Assembly (NCBI GenBank): GCA_023957235.1
Contig: JAMLHI010000002.1
Location: forward strand, 77,836 to 141,835
Direction: 5' to 3'
DNA length: 64,000 bases
Source: Chitinophagales bacterium
GTDB lineage: Bacteria; Bacteroidota; Bacteroidia; Chitinophagales; JADIYW01
The number at the start of each line of letters is the position of its first letter. Position 1 is the stretch's first letter. A program made the position numbers and the translations under genes. Below the pieces are notes generated by a model that worked only from the letters and a program-made list of their open reading frames with translations, did no database searches and had not been told where the DNA came from. Below are positions 1-8,202 of the stretch, one piece after another.

Positions 1-734
1 GCTTGAACAGCAATACGTGAAATTTTACCATTAAAAATTTTACCCGGATAAACTTCACTTTCAACAGGAACACTTCTTCCTACTTTGATAAGAGGAACTA
101 TAGACTCATCTACTTTGACTACCATTTTTATAGTGCTGATATCTATTAATTGAATAATAGGCGTGCCTGGCATAGCAAAACTACCTTGTTCGGTTAAAAT
201 TTTATTAACATATCCTGACATAGGAGCGGCAATTGTATAAAATTTGATTTGCTCTTCAATATTGGTGATAGATGCCTGAATATTATCAATTTGTAGTTGC
301 CCCTGCTCAATCTGCATTTTTGTAGTTGCGCCGACAGTATGAGCACTTTGTATTCTCTCTAAATCCTTTCTAGCATTACTCAAAGCCACTTTTGAAGTAG
401 CCAGTTGAGCCGAAAGTGCTGCATAATCTAATCTAGCTATCACCGTTCCTTTTGAAATATATTGACCTTCTCTCACATTAAGGTTAATAATTCTTCCAGT
501 TGCTGTTGCGCTGACGGTCAAATCCTGACGAGATTGAAAAGAGCCTATCTCTTCTACAGAGTGCACATTGTTTTGATGAGCTATCTGAAAAACCCTTACA
601 GGGATAAAATCATACTTCTCAATATTCAAAGCCTCCTTTGATTTGGCTTCGATAATCTCCTTATTAGATTTCAGCTTGAAAGCCATAAAGATGAGAATTG
701 CTACAATTACTAAGCTTATTACTATTTTTTTCAT
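1..734 (-). CDS. RND efflux periplasmic adaptor (HlyD/AcrA-like), 3' end outside the window
   Basis: Membrane-fusion protein that would link an inner-membrane RND pump to the TolC-like channel encoded upstream in the operon. Reading from the ATG at 734 there is an N-terminal membrane anchor (MKKIVISLVIVAILIF), then a lipoyl-like half (TATGRIINLNVREGQYISKG) and a helical hairpin, in the usual adaptor order. The C-terminal beta domains run off the window edge, so the gene is cut by the window, not broken. It starts 19 bp after the outer-membrane channel stops, in one minus-strand operon with the regulator at 2099-2575. The inner-membrane pump should lie to the left. The family is clear; the substrate is unknown. 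Confidence 0.85.
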   Translation of the reverse strand, partial: MKKIVISLVIVAILIFMAFKLKSNKEIIEAKSKEALNIEKYDFIPVRVFQIAHQNNVHSVEEIGSFQSRQDLTVSATATGRIINLNVREGQYISKGTVIARLDYAALSAQLATSKVALSNARKDLERIQSAHTVGATTKMQIEQGQLQIDNIQASITNIEEQIKFYTIAAPMSGYVNKILTEQGSFAMPGTPIIQLIDISTIKMVVKVDESIVPLIKVGRSVPVESEVYPGKIFNGKISRIAVQ

Positions 735-753
735 GTGATTTGTGTTGTATAAA

Positions 754-2088
754 TTATTGAGTGAGTTCATTAATATTGCCAGAAATATACATCTCGTCCA
801 ATTCTGCAATTTTGATTTTAACTAATGCATTGAGATAATTATTTTGAGCCTCTTTTAAGCTATTTTCAGCGTTTATCAGCTCTGTTATATTAGCCATTCC
901 ATCATTATAAGTATGTTTTACAGCATCATATAATTGATTTGCAAAACCTAGATTATCTTTCTGAAGGGAATAAATACTCCTATTTTGTTGAATAGAATAT
1001 ACTGCATTTTGATATTGAAGATTGAGTTGCTGGTTGGTTTTCAATTGATCAAATTTCAATTGCTCCATCGCCAATTTCTTTTGTTTTAATTGATTATTTC
1101 TCTTCAATCCATCAAAAATGGGAACATTCAATGTCAAACCTAGCATCATAAATGGATAACGATTAAAAGAGCCTTCATTTTTAAAATTAAACTTATCAAA
1201 TTGTCCATTAATACTTGTGCTAAAATTGAGATGTAAAGATGGATAATATCCTGCCTTAATGGTTGCATATTCTAGTTCGGACATCTCCAATTTTGCCTGC
1301 AAGGCTTTTTGAGACAAGTTATTTGCAATTTTCTTGATACTTTCATATTCATTCTCATTCACTTGAATAGCTTCATCGACTAAAACAAGTTCCTCCTCAG
1401 CATCCATTCCCAGAATAATTTTCAGCCCGTTCATTTGCTGATTATAGGCAATTCTCGCATTATTCAAAGTTGTTTCTAAATTTTTCTTATTGACAATTAA
1501 TTGGTCCAAATCCAATTTTCTCAACATGTCATTTTTAAATTGCACTTCAGCTATATCTGTAATTTTAGATAATCTATCATAATTATCTTCCAGCATATTC
1601 AACTGAATTTTATATGCTTGAGCCTGATAGTAATAATTGGCTACTGTATAAACAATCTGCTCTTTGGCTTGATTGACAGATACATCTACTACTTCTTTAG
1701 CCTTTTTAGCCGCTTTTAATCCATTAAAAAACTGCTGACTAAATAACAATTGATTGAGTTCTAGACCAGCAGCAACTGAATAATGAACACCAAATTTGAC
1801 TGGGAGAAAAGTACCGGGAGCTCCTCCGAAAAATTCTCCTGGAACCAATTGTGTCGGTATCAAAACATTATCGCTAAATGAAGTATATCCTCCTATTTGA
1901 GGCAATCCACTACTCATCTGCTCCTTGATTTGATAATTGATAGATTCCTGTTGTATCTGAGCTTTTAATAGGTCATAATTGTTGGACAACGCATAATCCA
2001 AACATGATTTTAAATTAAAAGATTCTTGTGCTTGACCTTCAATAATGCCGAATAATGCCACTATTAATACTATCCGATTCCACTTCAT
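754..2088 (-). CDS. TolC-family outer-membrane efflux channel
   Basis: Outer-membrane factor forming the exit duct of a tripartite efflux pump. It has 444 residues, a typical TolC length, with a signal peptide ending near GQAQES and then two long helical repeats (each beginning with an LxxxLxxALxxN-like segment). I place the start at the ATG at 2088 because the signal peptide begins there; the longer upstream reading would overlap the regulator gene. It lies 10 bp after the GbsR-like regulator and 19 bp before the adaptor, so the three are probably co-transcribed. Export substrate is unknown. Confidence 0.88.
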   Translation of the reverse strand: MKWNRIVLIVALFGIIEGQAQESFNLKSCLDYALSNNYDLLKAQIQQESINYQIKEQMSSGLPQIGGYTSFSDNVLIPTQLVPGEFFGGAPGTFLPVKFGVHYSVAAGLELNQLLFSQQFFNGLKAAKKAKEVVDVSVNQAKEQIVYTVANYYYQAQAYKIQLNMLEDNYDRLSKITDIAEVQFKNDMLRKLDLDQLIVNKKNLETTLNNARIAYNQQMNGLKIILGMDAEEELVLVDEAIQVNENEYESIKKIANNLSQKALQAKLEMSELEYATIKAGYYPSLHLNFSTSINGQFDKFNFKNEGSFNRYPFMMLGLTLNVPIFDGLKRNNQLKQKKLAMEQLKFDQLKTNQQLNLQYQNAVYSIQQNRSIYSLQKDNLGFANQLYDAVKHTYNDGMANITELINAENSLKEAQNNYLNALVKIKIAELDEMYISGNINELTQ

Positions 2089-2098
2089 ATAATATAAA

Positions 2099-2575
2099 CT
2101 AATTATTTTTTTTTCTACGTTCTTCCCATTCTTCAATTAAAGTGGGTAATTTCTCTAACATAAATTCATAAAAAGAAAGCAACTCTTCTATATTGGTAGA
2201 AAATTCATTATCAAGCATATTCGATTTTCGATAACTCAATATTTCTTCCAATAAATCTTTACTCTGTTGAAATTCCTTAGGAATCTCCTTAATATGCTTA
2301 ACCCAATTGTCTATGCTAATTTTAAAATATCTTTTTCTATCACCCGGTAAAGTAAAATATTCCACCATCCCAGACCCATCATGCATCAGAAATTGAAGGT
2401 TGGTACTGATAGAACTTTTGCTGGCATTCAGATACTCACACAATGAATCAAATGTCATATAAGGAGGTTCGGCTAATAGCAAAGCCCCGATAATTCGTCC
2501 AGCTAATGGAGAATATCCCATCTTTTCTGTACGAACACCTACCTTTTCTACAAATATCTTTCTTTGCGATTCCAT
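2099..2575 (-). CDS. GbsR/MarR-family transcriptional regulator of the efflux operon
   Basis: A 158-residue winged-helix DNA-binding protein. Residues about 20-85 form the helix-turn-helix and wing (LNASKSSISTNLQFL, then PGDRKRYFKI), followed by a helical dimerisation tail, as in GbsR/MarR proteins placed at the head of Bacteroidota RND operons. As the first gene of the efflux operon it probably represses its own promoter: a -7 element lies at 2607-2614 and a long inverted repeat at 2626-2651. Ligand unknown. Family assignment is good; repressor polarity is inferred. Confidence 0.8.
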   Translation of the reverse strand: MESQRKIFVEKVGVRTEKMGYSPLAGRIIGALLLAEPPYMTFDSLCEYLNASKSSISTNLQFLMHDGSGMVEYFTLPGDRKRYFKISIDNWVKHIKEIPKEFQQSKDLLEEILSYRKSNMLDNEFSTNIEELLSFYEFMLEKLPTLIEEWEERRKKNN

Positions 2576-2606
2576 TCCTTTAGCTGAAATTATAAGATTT
2601 GAATGG

Positions 2607-2651
2607 CAAAGATAATTATACTTTTATTAGTTCTGTTAATAACGAACTAAT
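2607..2651 (-). promoter_or_regulatory. Promoter and inverted-repeat operator of the efflux operon
   Basis: On the minus strand a perfect Bacteroidota -7 element, TATCTTTG, lies at 2607-2614, about 32 bp before the regulator's ATG. Immediately upstream is ATTAGTTC (2626-2633), 10 bp, then GAACTAAT (2644-2651). The arms are perfect complements, and GTTA-A-TAAC (2635-2643) continues the symmetry inside. The repeat covers where the -33 contact would lie, as expected for a repressor site. Binding by the GbsR-like protein is inferred. Confidence 0.55.
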
Positions 2652-2687
2652 CGTAATAATAAATTAACAATGAAAGAAATGAAACAA

Positions 2688-2709
2688 AAAAAAGCTCCAT
2701 TAAGGAGCT
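2688..2709 (-). terminator. Rho-independent terminator of the DUF2147 gene
   Basis: Stem AGCTCC/GGAGCT (2693-2698 with 2704-2709), 5-nt loop. Read on the minus strand it is followed directly by a run of T. It lies 31 bp after the stop of the DUF2147 gene. Confidence 0.7.
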
Positions 2710-2739
2710 AAATATTCAAAACAGAAACGAAACTAATCG

Positions 2740-3159
2740 TTATTTAACTCTCGTCCAAGTATTAGTTTTGCCTAAAAAAGTACCACAAATATTACCTTTT
2801 AAAAATAAAGTGCCATCAGGATTCATTTTAATGCGTCCACAATAAGTTTTACCAGCTTTATATACTTTCCCATCGACCCATTCTCCTTTACTATTATCCC
2901 AAACAAAATCCCAAACAAAAATTTTCCCCACCACCAGTTTATCTCTTTCCTTAGGATCTTTATTATCAATATCTTTCAATCCAGGAATTTTATGCCACAC
3001 ACATTTACCTACAAGATGCCCCTCTTTAGACATATATAGTTCAATCTTTGCATCTTTATCTTGAACCAGCCACACTCCAAGTACTTCATCTTTATTGGAT
3101 GCAAATACAGCCCATCCAGTTGACACAACAACCATCAAAGTCATTAACCATTTCTTCAT
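2740..3159 (-). CDS. DUF2147-family exported protein
   Basis: A 139-residue protein with a signal peptide (start ATG 3159, MKKWLMTLMVVVSTGWAVFA) and a single beta-rich DUF2147 domain. Recognisable family features are the opening GVWLVQDKDAKIELY, the middle FVWDFVWDNSKGEWVDGKVY and the closing LKGNICGTFLGKTNTW. DUF2147 proteins are small periplasmic proteins of unproven function, common in Bacteroidota. The gene stands alone with its own terminator and is separated from the efflux operon by that operon's promoter. The longer upstream reading lacks a signal peptide at its start and was rejected. Confidence 0.75.
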   Translation of the reverse strand: MKKWLMTLMVVVSTGWAVFASNKDEVLGVWLVQDKDAKIELYMSKEGHLVGKCVWHKIPGLKDIDNKDPKERDKLVVGKIFVWDFVWDNSKGEWVDGKVYKAGKTYCGRIKMNPDGTLFLKGNICGTFLGKTNTWTRVK

Positions 3160-3614
3160 TTTGTATAGATCTAAAAATTTGTCAAAAATAAATTTCAATT
3201 CGAATACAAATATATTTATTCCTAAAAATCTAATTAAATATATTTATTCTGATTTTGAAAAAGAATTTAAACTCAATAATAACTTAGCATATTATATACC
3301 AAAAATACATTTTGACTAAAATAAAATTTTGACAAAAGAAATTGAAGTACACACTAATTGAATTACAAGAATCAACAGATTTCAAAATACACATTCATTC
3401 AAGTCAATATAAAGTAATTGATAATTAATATGAATCCCCCAAAAGATAAGTACTAGTTTGTCATTATTCATCTTAATTAAAAAATACATAAAATTAAAAA
3501 ATAGTTTATAGTATAATTCATATCAAATAATAACACTATTATTGAGTCAAAATTTCAGTTATAATAAATTACTAAAAAAATCATTATAATAGTAAAAAAA
3601 TCATTATAAACCAT

Positions 3615-3696
3615 TAGCTTTGCTAAAACACTACGTTAGTCCTATTATAACGGGCAAATAATATGGAAGCCTTCAATCATTGAAGGCTTCTTCTTT
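3615..3696 (+). ncRNA. Putative small RNA of about 65-70 nt (promoter plus terminator, no ORF)
   Basis: TAGCTTTG at 3615-3622 matches TAnnTTTG exactly. About 45 bp later comes an 11-bp perfect stem (GAAGCCTTCAA/TTGAAGGCTTC, 3666-3676 with 3680-3690) followed by TTCTTTTTT. Nothing upstream on the plus strand needs this terminator, since the nearest upstream gene is on the minus strand. A short RNA starting near 3628 would explain both signals. No known RNA family was recognised and no -33 TTTG is evident. Confidence 0.4.
3666..3696 (+). terminator. Strong rho-independent terminator
   Basis: 11-bp perfect stem with a 3-nt loop followed by a T-rich tract, plus strand. It lies 107 bp before the first acyl-CoA dehydrogenase gene, so it ends something transcribed upstream, probably the putative small RNA. 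Confidence 0.75.
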
Positions 3697-3743
3697 TTTA
3701 AGTGTTTTTTATTAATTTTTAATTCAACTTACATAAATATTGC

Positions 3744-3755
3744 AATGCATGCATT
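3744..3755. promoter_or_regulatory. 12-bp palindrome upstream of the acyl-CoA dehydrogenase pair
   Basis: AATGCATGCATT is a perfect palindrome 48 bp before the start codon at 3804, a plausible operator for a dimeric regulator. No regulator gene is adjacent and no further copy was noticed, so the role is speculative. Confidence 0.25.
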
Positions 3756-3803
3756 ATATTGGGTGCAAATTTTTAAACACAAATAAAATACTTTATTTCA
3801 AAC

Positions 3804-5114
3804 ATGAATGAAACTCCTTTAGCTAAAATATTTGTTGCATTCAACAATGTTTTAGACAGCAAAGTTGGAACATCTTTAGGCTTGCGGAAATGGGTGGAAA
3901 AAATCACTTATCAAGGAACTTTTCAAGGTGTAAACCTTGCCAAGAAAGCAACAAGAGTATTTCCTAAGTCTGGAAATTTCGAATCTTCTCAAAGACCTGA
4001 AAATGTAAAAAAATCAGACCTTTTTGATTTGAATTTATCAGAAGAGCAACAGATGATCCAACAAACGATTCAACAATTTGCTTCTCAAAATATGAGAAAT
4101 CAGGCTGAGCATATTAATATAGAATGCAAAATACCTGATGAGATTGTTAAAGATTTTAATGCATTGGGACTACCATATTATTCTGTAACTGAGTCATTAG
4201 GAGGAGTCCTTGCTGAAAAAGCAACTGTTACTCAAATGATTATAGCAGAAGAAATGGCTTATGGAGACTTGGGAATGGCTCTAGCACTACTAGCTCCTAC
4301 CAACGCTCTTAATGCAATTACACAATGGGGAACTGCCAATCAACAAGAAAAATATATTCCTTCATTTTTTGATGAATCACAACCACTGACAGCAGTAATT
4401 GCTATCAATGAGCCGTCACCATTATTCGACCCTTTCATTCTTTCTACCAAAGCAGTCAAGCAAGGTGAAAAATATATCTTAAATGGAAGTAAAGCTTCTG
4501 TCCCTTTGGTCAACAGTAGCGAATTATTTTTAATAGCAGCAAATGTCGAAGGAGAAGGTCCGTCTATATTTATCGTTGAATCTTCACAAGAAGGGTTAAC
4601 TGTAGAATCACAAAATGCAATGGGTCTTAGACCTGCAGCATTAGGCAATATTCATTTGAAAGATGTATCTGTTTCTGCTGAATCTAGATTAGGAGATCAA
4701 TCATTTGATTATGCAATATTTATAAGCTATGCAAGATTAGGATGGTGTTCTTTAGCCATAGGAACTGCAAGAGCTGTTTTAGACAAAGTTATTCCTTATG
4801 CCAATGAGCGAATTGCATTTGGTGAGCCCATTTCTCATAGACAATCAGTAGCTTTTATGATTGCTAATATCCGTATTGAATTAGACACAATGCAGATATT
4901 GACACAAAGAGCTGCGGCTTTAGCAGAGCAAGGAAAACCATTTCAAAGAGAAGCATATCTTGCTGCAGTGGCATGTCAAGAGAGAGCAATGGAAATCGGC
5001 AATGACGGAGTTCAATTATTTGGTGGTATTGGCTTCATGAGGGATTTCCCAGCTGAACGTTGGTATAGAGACCTTAGAGCTGTATCATGGTGTTTTAATG
5101 GAATGCATCTTTAA
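3804..5114 (+). CDS. Acyl-CoA dehydrogenase-like subunit lacking the usual C-terminal catalytic motif
   Basis: A 436-residue FAD-dependent acyl-CoA dehydrogenase homologue. About 65 N-terminal residues precede the helical domain (from EEQQMIQQTIQQFA). The middle beta domain carries IAINEPSPLF and ILNGSKASVPLV, where the family usually has EPxxGSD and G-K-x-x-I. The C-terminal helical domain ends in FGGIGFMRDFPAERWYRDL and then FNGMHL. The MCAD-type catalytic glutamate motif (EGT) is absent; whether a glutamate elsewhere substitutes cannot be judged by eye. It sits 21 bp before a second dehydrogenase that has EGT, which suggests a two-subunit enzyme. Confidence 0.8.
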   Translation: MNETPLAKIFVAFNNVLDSKVGTSLGLRKWVEKITYQGTFQGVNLAKKATRVFPKSGNFESSQRPENVKKSDLFDLNLSEEQQMIQQTIQQFASQNMRNQAEHINIECKIPDEIVKDFNALGLPYYSVTESLGGVLAEKATVTQMIIAEEMAYGDLGMALALLAPTNALNAITQWGTANQQEKYIPSFFDESQPLTAVIAINEPSPLFDPFILSTKAVKQGEKYILNGSKASVPLVNSSELFLIAANVEGEGPSIFIVESSQEGLTVESQNAMGLRPAALGNIHLKDVSVSAESRLGDQSFDYAIFISYARLGWCSLAIGTARAVLDKVIPYANERIAFGEPISHRQSVAFMIANIRIELDTMQILTQRAAALAEQGKPFQREAYLAAVACQERAMEIGNDGVQLFGGIGFMRDFPAERWYRDLRAVSWCFNGMHL

Positions 5115-5135
5115 AATTTAAAAGTAAAAATCACA

Positions 5136-6338
5136 ATGAATCTCGAAATACCTAAAAAATTCAAACCAGTTGTAGATGCTGCTCGTATGGCTGCAGAGAC
5201 TGTTTTCAGACCTATATCAAGAAAGTATGATACTCTTGAACATGATTATCCTAAAGAATTAGATTTATTTGCTGCTGCTATAGATGGCATGAATGATGCC
5301 GGAACTGCATTAGGTGGAGCAACAAGTAGTAGAGATGCTAAGAACAATAGCAATGACACTGTGAAAAATGGTGGCAATATGGCCAGTGTTCTCAATATCA
5401 TGTCTATGTGTTATGGTGATGTAGGATTGATGTTGACTATTCCACGTCAAGGCTTAGGAAATGCTGCAATCGCAGCTGTAGCGAATGACGAACAAATGAA
5501 AAGATTTGGAAAGCTTTGGGCTGCAATGGCTATTACAGAGCCAGGCGCAGGTTCTGACTCTGCTGCAATTACTGCAACTGCTGTAAAAGATGGTGATGAC
5601 TATATCTTAAATGGTCAAAAAATATTTGTAACAGCTGGCGAAAGAGCAGATGCAGTAGTAGTATGGGCTTCTTTAGATAAAAATTTAGGAAGAGCAGCAA
5701 TTAAATCTTTTGTAGTTGAGAAAGGAACTCCTGGAATGGAATTGGTCAGACTCGAAACCAAAATGGGAATACGAGCTTCTGATACTGCTGCAATATCATT
5801 TGATGATTGCCGAGTACCCGCAAGCAACTTATTAGGCTCGCCAGAAATAGATGTAAAAAAAGGATTTGCAGGTGTCATGGAGACATTTGACAATACAAGA
5901 CCATTTGTAGCAGCAATGGCAGTAGGATGTGCTGAAGCAGCTCTTGAAAGAACAAAACAACTTCTAAAAGAGAAAATCAACCTCAATTACACCTCTCCAA
6001 TAAATAATCTTAAAGCAGTAGAAGCTGAAATATTAAAATTAGAAGCAGATTATGAAGCAGCAAGATTGTTGACTTTAAAAGCTGCATGGATGGCAGACAA
6101 CAGAATACCCAACTCAATGGAAGCTTCCATCAGCAAGGCAAAAGCTGGTCGTATTGGCAGTAGAATTACACTTAAATGCGTTGAGCTATGTAGCAGTTTG
6201 GGATATTCTGAATCTGAACTCATAGAGAAATGGGCAAGAGATTCTAAAATCTTAGATATTTTTGAAGGAACTCAACAAATCCAACAATTGATTATTGCTA
6301 GAAGATTACTCAATAAATCTTCAAAAGATTTAAAATAA
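5136..6338 (+). CDS. Acyl-CoA dehydrogenase with complete catalytic motifs
   Basis: A 400-residue flavoprotein that would introduce the alpha-beta double bond into an acyl-CoA, passing electrons to ETF. It shows ITEPGAGSDSAAI and ILNGQKIFVTAGERAD (flavin and substrate loops) and a C-terminal FEGTQQIQ whose glutamate, about residue 377, corresponds to the MCAD catalytic base. The last gene before a terminator at 6359-6399 and co-directional with the dehydrogenase-like gene 21 bp upstream, it probably forms an operon with it. Chain-length specificity cannot be read from the sequence. Confidence 0.88.
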   Translation: MNLEIPKKFKPVVDAARMAAETVFRPISRKYDTLEHDYPKELDLFAAAIDGMNDAGTALGGATSSRDAKNNSNDTVKNGGNMASVLNIMSMCYGDVGLMLTIPRQGLGNAAIAAVANDEQMKRFGKLWAAMAITEPGAGSDSAAITATAVKDGDDYILNGQKIFVTAGERADAVVVWASLDKNLGRAAIKSFVVEKGTPGMELVRLETKMGIRASDTAAISFDDCRVPASNLLGSPEIDVKKGFAGVMETFDNTRPFVAAMAVGCAEAALERTKQLLKEKINLNYTSPINNLKAVEAEILKLEADYEAARLLTLKAAWMADNRIPNSMEASISKAKAGRIGSRITLKCVELCSSLGYSESELIEKWARDSKILDIFEGTQQIQQLIIARRLLNKSSKDLK

Positions 6339-6358
6339 AACTGTCCCCAAATTGTTTT

Positions 6359-6399
6359 ACGCCCTGATGATTCTAATAAGTTGTCAGGGCGTTTTTTTT
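6359..6399 (+). terminator. Terminator of the acyl-CoA dehydrogenase operon
   Basis: 9-bp stem ACGCCCTGA/TCAGGGCGT (6359-6367 with 6384-6392) followed by eight T, 20 bp after the stop codon. Confidence 0.85.
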
Positions 6400-6475
6400 A
6401 TTTCAATATAACCTATCATTAACCTAAAAGGGAATTCAAACCTATTTCACACCCAAAAACAATCTTTGCTTTTTT

Positions 6476-8188
6476 TTAAAAACTAAATGTATAAGTAAAA
6501 TTGCCCTTGTACTCTTGTGAAGAACTTGATTGTTTATTAGAGTACATGACACTATTATTGAAGTTCAATGAATGATGTGAATTAACACGATAAGTAACTC
6601 CTAATGTATTATTTATCGCATGACTATTCCATGATTTATCTTGACTTGAAGCTGTATAACCTAAAGTCAATGATGTATTTAATTTTCCTTGAAAAAATGA
6701 TTTACTCAAACTAATATTAGGTGATAAATTAATGAGTGACATTAAAGAAATCTTGGAATACAATATATTCAGACTAGGTGCAATCCCTAATCCTGATTGA
6801 ATTAAAAAAAGTGAATACATCAAATTCATATTCAATGTACTATTATCAGTAAATGTTGAAGTAAACTTATTAAAGTCATCTAAACGAGAATATGTTGTCG
6901 AAAGGACAATCACTTGTGTAGATTTTGAATTCACAATCATATATTGAGGACTAATCAAAAGAGTGTTTTGAATTTGCTTTAGTTCTGTACTATCATTCAC
7001 CTCTTGCATTCCACTCGTCTGAAACATATAAAATGAATTATAAGAAATTGTAGTACTTAGCTTTTGATTCAATTGCCAATTTATATTTGCACCCAGACCA
7101 CTTCGGTGAGTGCTCATGGCTTTCCTTTTATTTAGATTATCATGTTGATAAAATTCATCGAATTTTAAATTCACTTTCTTATTTGCTACTATAAAAGCTT
7201 GTATGAGCGACACCTTTTCTTGGTCATTGAGTAGATAATCTGCTCCCATACTTTGATATTCAGGCTCTATCCTATTGTAATCAAAACCTAGAGTAGTCTT
7301 TTCAGTTTTATAGGTAAAATTATTGTGTACAGTCCACGAAAAGCCTCTACTTAACTTAGCTGGAAAAGCAATTTTGGCAAATTTAGACCCAAACATAGGA
7401 TCAGTATCGATAATCTGTGAATGCGTATTCCTAGTATAAGCACTAATAGCACCATCCAAATCCCATGTAAATTTACCTTTTCCAAAAGTTTGATGACTTT
7501 TTATTCCCATCACTGCGTTTTGAGCGGGAGTAATATTGAGTTGATTCAATGTATCAGCTGGAACAGGAATTGAGTTATCTTTATCTTTTCCATAAACCCA
7601 AATTAAATCAAAATAATTTTTCTCATTTCCCAATCCAACTTTCAATCCCCAACCTATTCGCTTGTACTGCGGCTGTATATTATTGGAGTCTAAAAGGTTC
7701 TCTTTAACGGCAGGATTCATTCTTCCCCAAAATCCACCAAATCTAAAAATAGAAGGATTTAACTCTAATCCAACCCCTTGAAAAGTTTTTCCACCCAAAG
7801 TAGTTGGTGTCCAATTCATATTGGTTGTACCTAAATATCCTTTAATCCATTTCCAATGAGGATTAATACCAAATTGAGCAAATGGATTTGAAATAGATTT
7901 ACTTCCTTCAGTGATAGTCAAATTAATTGGAATTTGAATACCATAGATTGAAACTGTAGGTGCTGCCATGAGCGAATAAGAATAGGGTTTGCGGGTATTT
8001 TGAAACCCTGATGCCTTATAATAACCTACAGATAGACTAGCTATTCCATGAATCTCAAATGGTTTTTGTTTTCCAATATTTGCCAATTCTTGCGTCCATG
8101 AGTTACCAGTTCCTATTATCAATAAAAGAACAACTATCAATACTTTATCAAGTATATGTACTTCTTTGAATTGAACCAAGGTATGCAT
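6476..8188 (-). CDS. Predicted outer-membrane beta-barrel protein (last gene of the giant-protein operon)
   Basis: A 570-residue protein with an N-terminal hydrophobic segment (VLIVVLLLIIGTGNS) followed by a region rich in alternating aromatic/polar strands, ending in a C-terminal phenylalanine (GNFTYTFSF) as many outer-membrane barrels do. The strand pattern suggests a barrel of many strands. It starts 14 bp after the FN3 gene, so the three genes form one minus-strand operon. Function not recognised; it could anchor or help export the two large partners. That is inference from context only. Confidence 0.65.
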   Translation of the reverse strand: MHTLVQFKEVHILDKVLIVVLLLIIGTGNSWTQELANIGKQKPFEIHGIASLSVGYYKASGFQNTRKPYSYSLMAAPTVSIYGIQIPINLTITEGSKSISNPFAQFGINPHWKWIKGYLGTTNMNWTPTTLGGKTFQGVGLELNPSIFRFGGFWGRMNPAVKENLLDSNNIQPQYKRIGWGLKVGLGNEKNYFDLIWVYGKDKDNSIPVPADTLNQLNITPAQNAVMGIKSHQTFGKGKFTWDLDGAISAYTRNTHSQIIDTDPMFGSKFAKIAFPAKLSRGFSWTVHNNFTYKTEKTTLGFDYNRIEPEYQSMGADYLLNDQEKVSLIQAFIVANKKVNLKFDEFYQHDNLNKRKAMSTHRSGLGANINWQLNQKLSTTISYNSFYMFQTSGMQEVNDSTELKQIQNTLLISPQYMIVNSKSTQVIVLSTTYSRLDDFNKFTSTFTDNSTLNMNLMYSLFLIQSGLGIAPSLNILYSKISLMSLINLSPNISLSKSFFQGKLNTSLTLGYTASSQDKSWNSHAINNTLGVTYRVNSHHSLNFNNSVMYSNKQSSSSQEYKGNFTYTFSF

Positions 8189-8202
8189 AGTTATACAGTT
8201 AA

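Larger units (their letters stand above)
3160..3803. other. Long AT-rich intergenic region
   Basis: About 640 bp without a convincing gene. It holds a 17-bp direct repeat (TAAAAAAATCATTATAA at 3573-3589 and 3593-3609, period 20 bp), a -7-like element at 3615-3622, a strong terminator at 3666-3696 and a 12-bp palindrome AATGCATGCATT at 3744-3755. The short plus-strand reading at 3095-3319 overlaps the DUF2147 gene and has no family features. Confidence 0.6.

Noticed and set aside
3095..3319. 74-codon plus-strand ORF
   Set aside because: Runs antisense into the DUF2147 gene and AT-rich spacer; no start context or family features.
3600..3700. tRNA gene near 3610-3690
   Set aside because: No acceptor stem, T-loop or anticodon arm could be drawn; the strong stem is a terminator.
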